64,000 nucleotides of DNA, from NCBI GenBank assembly GCA_001938995.1, contig MKZN01000007.1, positions 124,001 to 188,000 on the forward strand, given 5' to 3'. This document shows, piece by piece, positions 1 to 8,692 of this stretch; within the stretch, counting starts at the first letter, position 1, and each line of letters starts with the position of its first letter. Position numbers and translations under genes: made by a program. This stretch comes from Bacillus pumilus. GTDB lineage: Bacteria; Bacillota; Bacilli; Bacillales; Bacillaceae. Below the pieces are notes generated by a model. The model had not been told where the DNA came from. It was given only the letters and a program-made list of their open reading frames with translations, and searched no databases.

Positions 1-103
1 CATCACAAGAGAAGTGAAAAGCATTTTTGATTTTACGTTTGATGATTTTGTGCTAGAGGGCTATGACCCACATCCGCATATCAAAGGAGAAGTTAGCGTA
101 TGA
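1..103 (+). CDS. thyB: Thymidylate synthase, C-terminal end (partial)
   Basis: Only the last 33 codons are inside the window; the gene enters from the left edge in the frame beginning at base 2. The peptide ends in [20 protein letters not shown], the tail typical of ThyA-type thymidylate synthases, which methylate dUMP using methylene-tetrahydrofolate. The stop TGA overlaps the ATG of dfrA (ATGA), so the two are translationally coupled. This makes sense because the synthase oxidises folate to dihydrofolate, which the next enzyme reduces. The symbol thyB is by position next to dfrA as in B. subtilis. Confidence 0.9.
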   Translation, partial: ITREVKSIFDFTFDDFVLEGYDPHPHIKGEVSV

Positions 104-588
104 TATCCATGATTGTGGCAACGGGAAACGATCGAGTCATTGGACTAGATAACCAAATGCCTTGGCACTTACCAGCTGATTTAGCATATTTTAAAAAAGT
201 CACAAGTGGGCATACCATTGTTATGGGGAGAAAAACGTTTGAATCCATTGGACGAGCATTGCCTAACCGCCGGAACATTGTCTTGACCTCAAGCCCTTCT
301 TTCCAAGCGGAAGGATGTGAAGTGGTCCATTCTATTGAAGATATCGTAACGGTAGGGAAGAATGAGAAAGAACTGTTTATCATTGGTGGGTCCAAATTAT
401 ATGAAGAAATGATGCCATATGCGAAACGTCTTTATATCACACACATTCATCATTCCTTTGAAGGCGACCGGTTCTTTCCTCATTACGATGAAGACGAGTG
501 GACGATTGTATCACGAGAAAAGGGTCACAGTGACGAAAAGAACCCCTACAATTACGAATTTGTCATTTATGACAAAAAAGAAGAATAA
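100..588 (+). CDS. dfrA: Dihydrofolate reductase
   Basis: A 162-residue protein of normal DHFR length that reduces dihydrofolate to tetrahydrofolate with NADPH. The N-terminal [15 protein letters not shown] strand, the MPWHLPADL substrate loop with its acidic residue, and the [11 protein letters not shown] cofactor motif are all present, as is the [11 protein letters not shown] motif near residue 95. The start ATG overlaps the thyB stop, so it is fixed by coupling, and a GGAGAAG ribosome site lies 8-10 bases upstream inside thyB. It is followed after 20 bases by ypkP, probably in the same transcript. DHFR is the target of trimethoprim; nothing here suggests a resistant variant. Confidence 0.95.
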   Translation: MISMIVATGNDRVIGLDNQMPWHLPADLAYFKKVTSGHTIVMGRKTFESIGRALPNRRNIVLTSSPSFQAEGCEVVHSIEDIVTVGKNEKELFIIGGSKLYEEMMPYAKRLYITHIHHSFEGDRFFPHYDEDEWTIVSREKGHSDEKNPYNYEFVIYDKKEE

Positions 589-608
589 AATGAGTAGGAG
601 GAGTACGT

Positions 609-1232
609 TTGTTTCGTTATTGGTTTTTAACGATTTATGTAGTTGTTTCCTTTTTAAAAAGTATGAGGCATCTGTATGATCATGAATTAACAGATCCCCG
701 CATTTCCTATACGAAACGAATGCAGCTCATTCATGAGCATGCAAAAACATTTGCACGAGGGTGTATTGATCAATCAGGATCAGTCATGACCATCCATCAG
801 CATAAGAAATTGCCAGATGGGCCGGTGATTTATATGAGCCGTGAACTTGATCCAGTGACGACGACATTGTTAATTGGGCACCTTGAGAAGCCGTTTGCTT
901 TTTTTGCGAAGCCGCATCTCTTTCGGTATCCCATCCTAACACAATGGTTGCAGAAGATGGCGGTCATTGATCAGCATCAACCAGATGCGCAATTATTAGA
1001 AGAGGCAAAAGAACGGATCATGTCTGGTCAAAGCGTATTGCTTTCAGAAAAAGATACAACACTTGCCGAAGCGCTTGCAGAAGAGTTTGTTTGTCCAATT
1101 ATTCCAATTGAAACAAGCGGCACGGAGCGTCTTTTAACAGGTAAGATTGTAAAAAGGCTACGTCCAGTCAATGTAGATATTCATATAAAAGCACCAATGA
1201 TGGTCAATGATTATGTCCAAAAGCGCGCATAG
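609..1232 (+). CDS. ypkP: YpkP-like acyltransferase-family protein
   Basis: A 207-residue protein matching the length and position of B. subtilis YpkP, annotated there as a phospholipid/glycerol acyltransferase-like protein. I chose the TTG at 609 because AGGAGGAG lies at 596-603. The N terminus is a membrane-type segment (FRYWFLTIYVVVSFL). The region where PlsC acyltransferases carry NHX4D reads IYMSRELDPVTT here, so the aspartate is kept but the catalytic histidine is not seen. Either the family uses another residue or the protein is not a classical acyltransferase. It is the last gene of the thyB-dfrA transcript and is followed by a strong hairpin. Confidence 0.75.
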   Translation: MFRYWFLTIYVVVSFLKSMRHLYDHELTDPRISYTKRMQLIHEHAKTFARGCIDQSGSVMTIHQHKKLPDGPVIYMSRELDPVTTTLLIGHLEKPFAFFAKPHLFRYPILTQWLQKMAVIDQHQPDAQLLEEAKERIMSGQSVLLSEKDTTLAEALAEEFVCPIIPIETSGTERLLTGKIVKRLRPVNVDIHIKAPMMVNDYVQKRA

Positions 1233-1269
1233 AAAAAACCAGCATCCCAAAGGGGGAGCTGGTTTTTTT
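1233..1269. terminator. Bidirectional terminator between ypkP and yplQ
   Basis: Perfect 11-base arms AAAAAACCAGC (1233-1243) and GCTGGTTTTTT (1258-1268) with a T run on the plus strand and an A run on the other side, so it can stop both converging transcripts. Confidence 0.9.
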
Positions 1270-1907
1270 CATGCACCGGGAATGTGGACGCAATAGAGAA
1301 GGATACAAAAGAACATCGAGACACTACCGCCAAGAACAAATCCATGCCAAATCGCATGATGGTATGGAATTTTACGCCAAATGTAAAAGATGGTGCCGAC
1401 AGAATATAAAATACCACCTAACAATAACAGGCTAAATCCTGTTCCTGTTAATTCAATGTAGAGAGGTTTGATGGCGATGATAATCATCCAGCCCATTAAC
1501 AAATAGACGATAGTTGAAACAATGATAAATCGTTTGACAAAGAAGATTTTAAATACAATGCCACCTGCAGCAAGTGCCCACACAATCGCAAGAAGGGTAT
1601 AGCCGAGCGCACCTTTTAATGGTCCAAGTAAAAAGGGTGTATATGTACCGGCGATCAATACATAAATGGCAGAGTGGTCGAGGATTTCAAAAACATCCTT
1701 CGCTTTTTTGTGCTGAATGCTATGAAGCAGGGTTGAGCTTAAATAAAGAAGCAGCATGGACCCTCCAAATATCGAAAAACTAATGATGTCTGTGACCGTT
1801 CCGTATTGAACAGCGAACATGACGAGAAAAACAATGGCCGGTATGGATAAAATAACCCCAATGCCGTGTGTAACGGCGTTTGCAATTTCTTCTTTTACAG
1901 TAAACAT
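1269..1907 (-). CDS. yplQ: Hemolysin III-family membrane protein
   Basis: A 212-residue integral membrane protein with about seven hydrophobic helices. The N-terminal segment EEIANAVTHGIGV and the central motif FEILDHSAIYVLIAGTYTPF are hallmarks of the hemolysin III / PAQR family. The conserved histidines and aspartate of that family are present (HG, LDHS, HAIWH near the C terminus). The start at 1907 is fixed by AAAGGAGGA just upstream; the open frame runs further but has no better start. The role in Bacillus is unknown, and the hemolysin name comes from a B. cereus relative. It is followed closely upstream by yplP on the same strand, likely co-transcribed. Confidence 0.85.
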   Translation of the reverse strand: MFTVKEEIANAVTHGIGVILSIPAIVFLVMFAVQYGTVTDIISFSIFGGSMLLLYLSSTLLHSIQHKKAKDVFEILDHSAIYVLIAGTYTPFLLGPLKGALGYTLLAIVWALAAGGIVFKIFFVKRFIIVSTIVYLLMGWMIIIAIKPLYIELTGTGFSLLLLGGILYSVGTIFYIWRKIPYHHAIWHGFVLGGSVSMFFCILLYCVHIPGA

Positions 1908-1920
1908 ATGATGTCCTCCT

Positions 1921-2889
1921 TTAATGATTCGGAATATAACCATCGAGCGATTTGAGGAATGACAGACCTTCAAGTGTAATCTTTGTTCCAGCTCTGCCTT
2001 TCCCTTTTGTCACGTATGCCTTTCTTTCAAGATCATCTAATCGGCTTCTTACTTGCTGTGGCGTGAGTGGGATATCACCTTGCTTGCTTAACTCAGACAA
2101 AATTCGTCTGCTGGCTGCTTCCCCTTTTTCGTTGAGTGTCTTAATGGCTTCAAGTAAAAAAACAAACTCTTGTTTTTCCATCAGTGTGAGCTGGTGCTCT
2201 TCCTTTTTCCCTTTTGCAACGGTGTGATGAGGTAATAAAACAAAGGGCGGCAAATGATGTAAGAAAACCGTCTGTCCCTCAAGAATCGCTGCTGCGTAAT
2301 GAACGATATTTTTCAGTTCCTGCACATTTCCTTCAAATGGGTATTGCTGCAATGCTTCCCAGACGCTTGTATCAATGTCAGCATGTAAGCCTAACTCCTT
2401 GAAAAAAGCTGTTGTTAAATCTGGAATATCTGTTTTCCTATCTGCAAGAGGCGGAAGGGACAGGTGAAGAACATTGAGACGATAAAATAGTTCTGGTAAA
2501 AAAGTAGACGAGACTCTCAGGTCCTCTAAGGTTAAAGACGAAGACGCAATAATTTTTGTTCCATGTGAGGTCTCTAGAAAGTGATAGACCTGATGCTGCA
2601 AATGGATACTTAGTGCATTGATTTCGTCAAAATATAGGACTTGGTTCGCCTTTTCAGTGAATAATTCTTCAAGGGTTTCTTCATTCATTAACGGGCAGTA
2701 AATATGCTTTAGCGAAGGAGGAGGATCATAAGCTTTTGTGATTTCTTGGGCAAATAATGATTTCCCTGTTCCGGTGTCACCAGTGATCAAAATGGGTAAT
2801 TGGCTTTGCGAGAATTGTTTGGCTAAATGAATGGCGTGCTTGATTTCTTGGTGTTCTCCATAGATAAGTGTAAAATGATTTGTTGTCAT
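1921..2889 (-). CDS. yplP: AAA+ sigma-54-activator-like protein YplP with winged-helix tail
   Basis: A 322-residue protein related to bacterial enhancer-binding proteins. Walker A is GDTGTGKS (about residue 37-44) and the Walker B equivalent is VLYFDEI (near 85-91). The loop that should carry GAFTGA, which touches sigma-54, is absent: CPLMNEETLEELF runs directly into Walker B. No N-terminal sensor domain is present, and the C terminus is not a Fis helix-turn-helix but a winged-helix-like segment (SRRILSELSKQGDIPLTPQQVRSRLDDLERKAYV). B. subtilis YplP is called a sigma-L-dependent regulator, but these absences argue against classical activation here. It is divergent from ilvA. Confidence 0.7.
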   Translation of the reverse strand: MTTNHFTLIYGEHQEIKHAIHLAKQFSQSQLPILITGDTGTGKSLFAQEITKAYDPPPSLKHIYCPLMNEETLEELFTEKANQVLYFDEINALSIHLQHQVYHFLETSHGTKIIASSSLTLEDLRVSSTFLPELFYRLNVLHLSLPPLADRKTDIPDLTTAFFKELGLHADIDTSVWEALQQYPFEGNVQELKNIVHYAAAILEGQTVFLHHLPPFVLLPHHTVAKGKKEEHQLTLMEKQEFVFLLEAIKTLNEKGEAASRRILSELSKQGDIPLTPQQVRSRLDDLERKAYVTKGKGRAGTKITLEGLSFLKSLDGYIPNH

Positions 2890-2965
2890 CTGGTGATTCC
2901 TTCCCTTATGGTTCTAATTGGTTATATTATAACACCCAATTAAAACAATTGCATAGAAAAACGGA

Positions 2966-3033
2966 AAAATTCATGAAATTTTATGTTTGACCGGTGATCT
3001 ATTGGTTTATTTTTTGAATATTCATGTTATAAT
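2966..3033 (+). promoter_or_regulatory. ilvA promoter with a CodY-like box
   Basis: An extended -10 element TGT-TATAAT lies at 3025-3033, 39 bases before the ilvA start; the -35 is weak. A partial CodY box (AAAATTCATGAAATT, 11 of 15 consensus positions) sits at 2966-2980, about 45 bases upstream of -10. CodY control of ilvA is known in B. subtilis; binding here is inferred. Confidence 0.55.
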
Positions 3034-3071
3034 GACAAATTAAATAAGGTTAAAGAGAAAGGATCTTGTAC

Positions 3072-4340
3072 ATGAAACCGTTGCTCAAAGAAAACACGCT
3101 AATTCAAGTGAAAGACATCTTAAAAGCCCATCAAAATTTGAAGGATGTAGTCATTCATACACCCCTTCAAAAAAATGAGCGACTTTCGGAACGATATGAA
3201 TGTAATGTTTACTTAAAAAGAGAAGATCTTCAATTGGTTCGTTCCTTTAAATTAAGAGGCGCTTTTAATAAAATGAGCCAGCTTCCAAAAGATAAACTAC
3301 AAAACGGCATTGTATGTGCAAGTGCTGGGAATCATGCGCAAGGTGTTGCGTATTCTTGTAAGTATTTGGGCATTCATGGGAAAATCTTTATGCCCGCAAC
3401 AACACCAAGGCAAAAAGTATCTCAAGTGGAGCTTTTCGGAAAAGAATATGTTGACATTATCTTAACCGGAGATACCTTTGATGATTCATATCATGAAGCA
3501 GTGAAATGCGGAGATGAAGAAAAGCGCGAATTTATTCATCCGTTTGATGATTTGGATGTGATGGCAGGACAAGGAACGACCGCTGTAGAAATCTTAAATG
3601 ATATCGAAGTGGAACCTCACTTTTTATTTGCAAGTGTTGGAGGTGGAGGTCTTCTATCTGGTGTTGGCACGTACATCAAAAACATCTCGCCAGAAACCGA
3701 GATTATTGCAGTCGAACCACTTGGCGCAGCTTCATTACATGCTTCCCATGAAAAAGGGGAGGTCGTGACGCTTGATTCAATTGATAAATTTGTTGATGGA
3801 GCAGCGGTTCAGCGAATTGGTGAGAAGACATTTACGTCTCTTCAGTCCGTAGTAGATAAGATTAGCCTTGTACCAGAAGGAAAAGTGTGTACAACCATTT
3901 TAGAGCTGTATAATCAATGCGCAATTGTAGCGGAGCCAGCAGGTGCTTTACCAATAGCGGTATTAGATGCACATCGTGAGGAGATCAAAGGCAAAAATGT
4001 CGTATGTATTGTCAGTGGTGGAAATAATGACATTGGCAGAATGCAAGAAATCAAAGAAAGATCCATGATTTATGAAGGTCTGCAACATTATTTCATTGTC
4101 AATTTCCCGCAAAGAGCAGGCGCTCTTCGAGAGTTTTTAGATGAAGTATTAGGGCCAAATGATGACATCTCACGTTTTGAATATACGAAAAAAAATAATC
4201 GAAGCAAAGGGCCTGCGCTTGTGGGCATCGAATTAAAAGAAAAGAATGACTATGCAGCGTTGATTGAACGTATGAATAAAAAAGGGTTTCACTATGTTGA
4301 AGTAAATAAAGATCAAGATTTATTCCACCTATTTATTTAG
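3072..4340 (+). CDS. ilvA: Threonine dehydratase (isoleucine biosynthesis)
   Basis: A 422-residue PLP enzyme that deaminates threonine to 2-oxobutanoate, the committed step to isoleucine. The PLP lysine lies in VRSFKLRGAF (near residue 58), followed by the ASAGNHAQGVAYS substrate loop and the SVGGGGLLSGV phosphate-binding loop. The C-terminal part (about 330-422, YFIVNFPQRAGALREF) is a single ACT-like regulatory domain, as in the short Bacillus IlvA. I chose ATG 3072 because GAAAGGA ends 8 bases upstream; a TTG six bases earlier is too close. Length matches the B. subtilis protein. ypmP follows after 37 bases and is probably co-transcribed. Confidence 0.95.
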   Translation: MKPLLKENTLIQVKDILKAHQNLKDVVIHTPLQKNERLSERYECNVYLKREDLQLVRSFKLRGAFNKMSQLPKDKLQNGIVCASAGNHAQGVAYSCKYLGIHGKIFMPATTPRQKVSQVELFGKEYVDIILTGDTFDDSYHEAVKCGDEEKREFIHPFDDLDVMAGQGTTAVEILNDIEVEPHFLFASVGGGGLLSGVGTYIKNISPETEIIAVEPLGAASLHASHEKGEVVTLDSIDKFVDGAAVQRIGEKTFTSLQSVVDKISLVPEGKVCTTILELYNQCAIVAEPAGALPIAVLDAHREEIKGKNVVCIVSGGNNDIGRMQEIKERSMIYEGLQHYFIVNFPQRAGALREFLDEVLGPNDDISRFEYTKKNNRSKGPALVGIELKEKNDYAALIERMNKKGFHYVEVNKDQDLFHLFI

Positions 4341-4377
4341 GCGCAACAGCTAATTGGGAAAAGAGGATTGATCGTTT

Positions 4378-4629
4378 GTGCTGCTCAAAACAATATGTTT
4401 TAGACGGATGGATGGAATTCAGATCAAGGTAACAGAAGTCCCTGTTCTAAAGGGAGATGAGACCTATTGTTTCATGCTCACCTTTAGACTGGAAGCTTTC
4501 TTGAAAAAAGTCTCTGTCTCGAAAGGAAAGAGGGATGTGTACTCTTTCAGAGAGGATGTGAAACGTAGCGTCAAGTGGAGCACTTATGAACAGATCTATC
4601 AAGAGCCAACCTTAAAATACAATGCATAA
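4378..4629 (+). CDS. ypmP: Small protein YpmP, function unknown
   Basis: An 83-residue hypothetical protein starting at GTG 4378, with a rather distant GAGG at 4363-4366. It sits directly after ilvA and before a large terminator hairpin, the same position and length as B. subtilis YpmP. It is basic, with no signal peptide, membrane segment or motif I recognise. Orthology is called from position and length. Confidence 0.65.
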   Translation: MLLKTICFRRMDGIQIKVTEVPVLKGDETYCFMLTFRLEAFLKKVSVSKGKRDVYSFREDVKRSVKWSTYEQIYQEPTLKYNA

Positions 4630-4635
4630 TACAGA

Positions 4636-4704
4636 AATCTTTGCCAAAAGGAGTGAGCAACCGCATTAAAATGGTGGCTCCATAGTTTGGCAAGGATTTT
4701 TTTC
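4636..4704 (+). terminator. Long terminator after ilvA-ypmP
   Basis: Outer arms AATCTTTGCCAAA and TTTGGCAAGGATT enclose a second hairpin with GGAG/CTCC and ACC/GGT pairs, followed by seven T. It is longer (about 60 bases of folded RNA) than the other terminators in the window. Confidence 0.8.
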
Positions 4705-4752
4705 ATTTGAAGAGGAAAATGTGACAATTTCAAAAACGTTCAGACAGTTGTT

Positions 4753-4780
4753 TTGAAGAATACATGAAATAAGGTAAAAT
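4753..4780 (+). promoter_or_regulatory. Promoter of the DegV-family gene
   Basis: TTGAAG (4753-4758), 16 bases, TAAAAT (4775-4780); the coding start is 38 bases downstream of -10. Sigma-A type. Confidence 0.5.
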
Positions 4781-4817
4781 CATAAGTAAAGACTAAGACA
4801 GCAAGGATGAGACGATA

Positions 4818-5660
4818 GTGAAACAAATTAAAATTGTAACCGATTCAACCGTGGACCTTCAGCAAGAGAAGATTAATGAACTTTCTATTCATGTCATTCC
4901 GCTCAATATATCGATTTCGGGCGTCAATTATATTGACCGAGTGAATTTGCAACCAGATGATTTTATCAATAAAATGGAAAACGCTGAGGAACTACCGAAA
5001 ACATCTCAACCGGCGATCGGTCAATTTGTCGAATTGTACGAACGACTGACAGCTGATGGCAGTGACGTTATTAGTATCCACTTGACTGGTGGAATGAGTG
5101 GCACCGTCCAAACTGCTGAAAGCGCTTCTAAAATGGTAGATGGAAACATCACAGTGATTGATTCTGCTTTTATCTCGCAGGGCCTTGGGTTTCAGGTCAT
5201 CAAAGCAGCACAACTTGCCAACAAGGGTGCAAGTCAAGAAGAGATCCTAAAGGAAATAGAAAAAATCCGTCAAGAAACTAAGCTTTATGTCACAATAGAT
5301 ACATTAGAGAATCTTGTCAAAGGTGGAAGAATTGGAAGAGGAAAGGCGCTCATTGGTTCCCTTCTTCATATTAAACCAATTGCGAGCTTAACTGACGGGG
5401 TATATACACCAGAAGCGAATGTGAGAAGTTATTCAGCCCTTGTTCGCTATCTCACCAAACAGTACGTTCAAGCTGTGAAGGGAAAGACCGTTCAGGCGAT
5501 TGGAATTGCGCATGCAGATGCATTGGAACTTGCTGAAAAGCTTAAAACAGCACTTCTAGATCACACACCTGATGCACTAATTGACATTGCTTATACAACA
5601 CCGATCATTTCCTGCCACACAGGAAAAGGCGCGATAGGTTTTACTTTTTATACCGATTGA
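4818..5660 (+). CDS. DegV family fatty-acid-binding protein
   Basis: A 280-residue DegV protein. The family binds a fatty acid and the best-known members (FakB) present it to the kinase FakA. The N-terminal IVTDSTVDL, the central IDSAFISQGLGF and the TLENLVKGGRIGRG motif (near residue 155-168) are diagnostic. The GTG at 4818 is preceded by AAGGATGAGA. ypmQ follows immediately, so they may form one transcript. No FakA gene is near. The specific paralogue cannot be assigned from sequence alone. Confidence 0.88.
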   Translation: MKQIKIVTDSTVDLQQEKINELSIHVIPLNISISGVNYIDRVNLQPDDFINKMENAEELPKTSQPAIGQFVELYERLTADGSDVISIHLTGGMSGTVQTAESASKMVDGNITVIDSAFISQGLGFQVIKAAQLANKGASQEEILKEIEKIRQETKLYVTIDTLENLVKGGRIGRGKALIGSLLHIKPIASLTDGVYTPEANVRSYSALVRYLTKQYVQAVKGKTVQAIGIAHADALELAEKLKTALLDHTPDALIDIAYTTPIISCHTGKGAIGFTFYTD

Positions 5661-5684
5661 TTGAAAAAAGGGGATGTGCATGTC

Positions 5685-6275
5685 ATGTTTAAAATAAGGG
5701 GAGCATGGTTTGGTGCGCTTATGATGATAAGCGTGCTTCTTTTAGTCTCATGTTCAAATGGACAAATCAAAGATGCGTTGAATTATCAAATAGAGCCATT
5801 TGAGTATCAAAACCAAGATGGTAAAAACGTTTCACTAGATGATTTAAAGGGAAAGGTATGGGTTGCGGATTTCATTTTCACAAGCTGTGAAACCATCTGT
5901 CCACCGATGACAGCTCATATGACAGAGCTTCAAAAACGATTGAAAGAAGAAAAATTGGATGCACATATCATTTCATTTAGCGTTGACCCAAAAGTCGATT
6001 CACCGAAAAAGCTAAAGGCATTTGCGAAAGCATATCCGTTATCCTTTGAAAATTGGGACTTTCTCACGGGATATTCTCAATCCACGATTGAAAAATTTGC
6101 GATGAAAAGCTTTAAAACCATTGTGAAAAAACCTGAAGATGAAGACCAAGTCATTCATCAATCATTGTTTTTCCTAGTGAATCAAGAAGGCAAAGTTATG
6201 AAAAATTATGATGGTGTTCAAAATACGCCATACGATGAAATCATCAACGACATCAAAACACTTCATCGAAGCTAG
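5685..6275 (+). CDS. ypmQ: SCO1/SenC-family lipoprotein
   Basis: A 196-residue thioredoxin-fold protein of the SCO family, which helps assemble the Cu(A) centre of cytochrome oxidase. The CETIC motif supplies both copper-binding cysteines and VIHQS near the C terminus supplies the histidine. The N-terminal signal ends in a lipobox LVSC, so the mature protein should be anchored outside the membrane. Start chosen at ATG 5685 to match the family length; AAAAGGGG lies 12 bases upstream. B. subtilis YpmQ has a documented role in cytochrome c oxidase assembly. Confidence 0.88.
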   Translation: MFKIRGAWFGALMMISVLLLVSCSNGQIKDALNYQIEPFEYQNQDGKNVSLDDLKGKVWVADFIFTSCETICPPMTAHMTELQKRLKEEKLDAHIISFSVDPKVDSPKKLKAFAKAYPLSFENWDFLTGYSQSTIEKFAMKSFKTIVKKPEDEDQVIHQSLFFLVNQEGKVMKNYDGVQNTPYDEIINDIKTLHRS

Positions 6276-6344
6276 CATAAGGATGTTCAAATGAGCGAAA
6301 ACATGATACACTTTTTTAATCAGAAAAAGGAGGGACATCATCGT

Positions 6345-7106
6345 TTGAAGGCTCGTTTGATTATGATTGTGATGTCTCTAGCTATTGTTCTTTCGGCATG
6401 TTCTGCAAAAGAGGCTGGCATAAAGGATAAACTAGAAGACACACAAAAAGTGAAAGACCATATTACAATTACAGCAGTTGGAGATTCCTTAACAGAAGGA
6501 ATCGGAGATCAGAATAAAAAGGGATATGCAGGCATCACCCGTGACAAAATTGAAGCGGTAGATGGCGTGCAATCTGTTACTTTAAAAAACTATGCCATTG
6601 AAGGCAGTAGAACCGTAGATTTATTGAAAAGATTAAAAGAAAAGAAGGTTCAAGATGGGCTGAAAGATGCCGATTATATATTCTTTACGATCGGTGGCAA
6701 TGATTTAATGCATGTTGTCCGTCAAAATGTGCTCAATTTGACTTTTGCCCCTTTTCAAAAAGAGCAAGGTCCTTTTGAGGAGCGGTTTAAAACCATTATG
6801 GCGGAATTGAGAGCGCAAAATGATCATGCCAAGATCATGTATTTGAGTATGTACAATCCATTTAAGTTCAGTTTGTCTGAGCTTCGTGATATTGATGAAG
6901 TTGTCAAGGACTGGAATGAAGTGGCGAAGAAAGAACTCAAAAAAGACGGTAATGCAGAAATGATCAATGTGGCAGATCTCTTTGCAGAAGAATCTGATGA
7001 AACATTACTGGCAGATGATGAATTCCACCCAAACCAAAAGGGGTACTCTCTTATGGCAAATCGTTTATTCTCAAAAGTGAAAAAAGAAGGACTGCCGAAG
7101 GAATAG
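6345..7106 (+). CDS. ypmR: GDSL-type lipase/esterase lipoprotein
   Basis: A 253-residue SGNH/GDSL hydrolase. Block I is AVGDSLTEG (catalytic Ser), block III is IGGNDL and block V is DEFHPNQKGY (catalytic Asp and His). The N terminus is a lipoprotein signal ending LSAC. I chose TTG 6345 because AAGGAGGG ends 10 bases upstream and the signal peptide then has normal length; the open frame extends 54 bases further without a ribosome site. ypmS follows after 9 bases. The substrate is unknown. Confidence 0.88.
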   Translation: MKARLIMIVMSLAIVLSACSAKEAGIKDKLEDTQKVKDHITITAVGDSLTEGIGDQNKKGYAGITRDKIEAVDGVQSVTLKNYAIEGSRTVDLLKRLKEKKVQDGLKDADYIFFTIGGNDLMHVVRQNVLNLTFAPFQKEQGPFEERFKTIMAELRAQNDHAKIMYLSMYNPFKFSLSELRDIDEVVKDWNEVAKKELKKDGNAEMINVADLFAEESDETLLADDEFHPNQKGYSLMANRLFSKVKKEGLPKE

Positions 7107-7115
7107 GGTGAACAT

Positions 7116-7682
7116 ATGAAAAAATGGAAAAGCTTATTTTTTATTTTACTTGCAATCAATTTACTGATTGTGGTTGTTGGTGGCATCCTCATGCTGCTGC
7201 CAGGCGATCAATCAGCTCCAAAGAAAGCGGTGGACAGCGAGTATTCTTTTAATATTTCAAGTTCAAAAGAATCGCTAACTAGCTTTGTGAATGATTATTT
7301 GAAAAATCAAGGATCTCATGATATGCCCGACTTTCATGTCGCGATCGATCAAGATGTGAAAGTGACAGGAGCGATTAAAGCCTTCTCTTCAACGATTAAT
7401 GCCAATGTCTCATTTACGCCAACGGTCGAAGAGAATGGAGATGTTTTACTGAAAGTGGATGACTTTTCAATTGGTCAATTAAGTATTCCGATCAGTTTTG
7501 TTTTAAGTTATATGGGTCAGTTTTATGAACTGCCTGAATTCGTTCATGTGAAGCCAGACCAAAAAACAATAGAGGTTCGCCTCTCTGAAATGCCACTAAC
7601 GAATGAGATGTATGTCAAAGCAAACAAAATTGATCTTGAAAACGATGAAATTGAATTCTCCTATTATCATCCACTACAATAG
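7116..7682 (+). CDS. ypmS: YpmS, DUF2140 membrane-anchored protein
   Basis: A 188-residue protein with one N-terminal transmembrane helix (LFFILLAINLLIVVVGGILML) and an extracytoplasmic domain of the DUF2140 family. It is encoded between ypmR and ypmT in the conserved ypmQRST order. Function unknown; its fixed pairing with a secreted GDSL lipase suggests a joint envelope role, which is inference. Confidence 0.8.
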   Translation: MKKWKSLFFILLAINLLIVVVGGILMLLPGDQSAPKKAVDSEYSFNISSSKESLTSFVNDYLKNQGSHDMPDFHVAIDQDVKVTGAIKAFSSTINANVSFTPTVEENGDVLLKVDDFSIGQLSIPISFVLSYMGQFYELPEFVHVKPDQKTIEVRLSEMPLTNEMYVKANKIDLENDEIEFSYYHPLQ

Positions 7683-7709
7683 AAGAAAGTGCTAGTTAGG
7701 GGTGAAGTC

Positions 7710-7907
7710 ATGAAGCGAGTCTATCAATATTTTAGTTTGCTGTCGCTTTTATTTGCTGCGTATTTTGGCATCACTGCTGCCATTGATTTAAAAGCAGGAA
7801 ATATGGATCAGCTTTATTTAAATATTGCCTATTGCGCATTATTTTTAGGGACCATGATTCTAGCTTTTGAATTTCAAAAGCAAGAAAAAACAGATGAAGT
7901 ATCGTAA
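7710..7907 (+). CDS. ypmT: YpmT small membrane protein
   Basis: A 65-residue protein with two predicted membrane helices (YFSLLSLLFAAYFGITAAI and YLNIAYCALFLGTMILAF). ATG 7710 is preceded by TAGGGGTGA. Length and position match B. subtilis YpmT. Function unknown. Confidence 0.75.
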   Translation: MKRVYQYFSLLSLLFAAYFGITAAIDLKAGNMDQLYLNIAYCALFLGTMILAFEFQKQEKTDEVS

Positions 7908-7938
7908 AGAGCCTTTTCCATGTGGAAAGGCTCTTTTT
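7906..7938. terminator. Bidirectional terminator after ypmT
   Basis: AAAGAGCCTTTTCC, loop ATGT, GGAAAGGCTCTTTTT; it separates the converging ypmT and DUF4397 genes. Confidence 0.9.
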
Positions 7939-8611
7939 ACGTTTGACCAGACAAGACGACCTTTGCCATTAGCTCTGGGTCGCCGTTTGCAAAGCCGTGG
8001 AGGAAAATGAGGTAGGCACGTTTTGTTTGAAGGTGGACTTTAGGGATATCAAGTAACACACTTTGCGTGCCAGAGGCTTTTAATTCAAAATGATATTTAT
8101 TCGGAGAGAAATGATGCACTTGGCTGCTGCTTGCATAACCAAGGTCATATGATAAAATCCCTTGATCTCGTTCGTATATATCAATAGAAGGGAGGTCTGG
8201 AGATAGTTGGACAAAAGAGAGTGCGGCCAGTTCCTTTTGACTGTCCTGCGGCTCTGTCAATAAAGCAAATCCAGTATGAGTACCTGTGATACATAACGTG
8301 TAGGTTTTGTTCTCTGTGATCATCATACGGGAAAAGAGAACCCTTTCCTTTGTCTCTAACCGGTACACCTCTATCTCATAGACTCCTTCTTCCCATTCCA
8401 TATAAGCTGTCAGATGTCCATATGATATATTTTTTACTACGTGATGCTGATTCACATAAACAGCAAGCTCACTTAAATCTGGTGCAGCATGAAATAGTCG
8501 GATGATGGCTTTTTGAGGGGTCTTGTTCAGCTGCATGTTCACACTCTGGTGCGAGGAAATGGCTGATGGCGGAGCGTTTGGCGAGTCATTCATAGAATAG
8601 AGCTGCTGCAT
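7937..8611 (-). CDS. DUF4397 domain protein
   Basis: A 224-residue protein whose core (IIRLFHAAPDLSELAVYVNQ, then SYGHLTAYMEWEEGVYEIEVY) matches the DUF4397 beta-sandwich that recurs in bacterial surface and hypothetical proteins. I set the start at 8611 (MQQLYSMNDS) because GAAGGGAT precedes it; the frame extends upstream without support. No signal peptide is visible. It lies between ypmT and ypoP, where I do not recall a B. subtilis equivalent, so it may be an accessory gene of this clade. Function unknown. Confidence 0.65.
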   Translation of the reverse strand: MQQLYSMNDSPNAPPSAISSHQSVNMQLNKTPQKAIIRLFHAAPDLSELAVYVNQHHVVKNISYGHLTAYMEWEEGVYEIEVYRLETKERVLFSRMMITENKTYTLCITGTHTGFALLTEPQDSQKELAALSFVQLSPDLPSIDIYERDQGILSYDLGYASSSQVHHFSPNKYHFELKASGTQSVLLDIPKVHLQTKRAYLIFLHGFANGDPELMAKVVLSGQT

Positions 8612-8692
8612 ATGATAATCCCTTCTTTCTCTAATGTGTTGTTTGTTGTAGCGTATGCAGGAAAGGGACGATCTGTATAGGCAAAAGAACAT

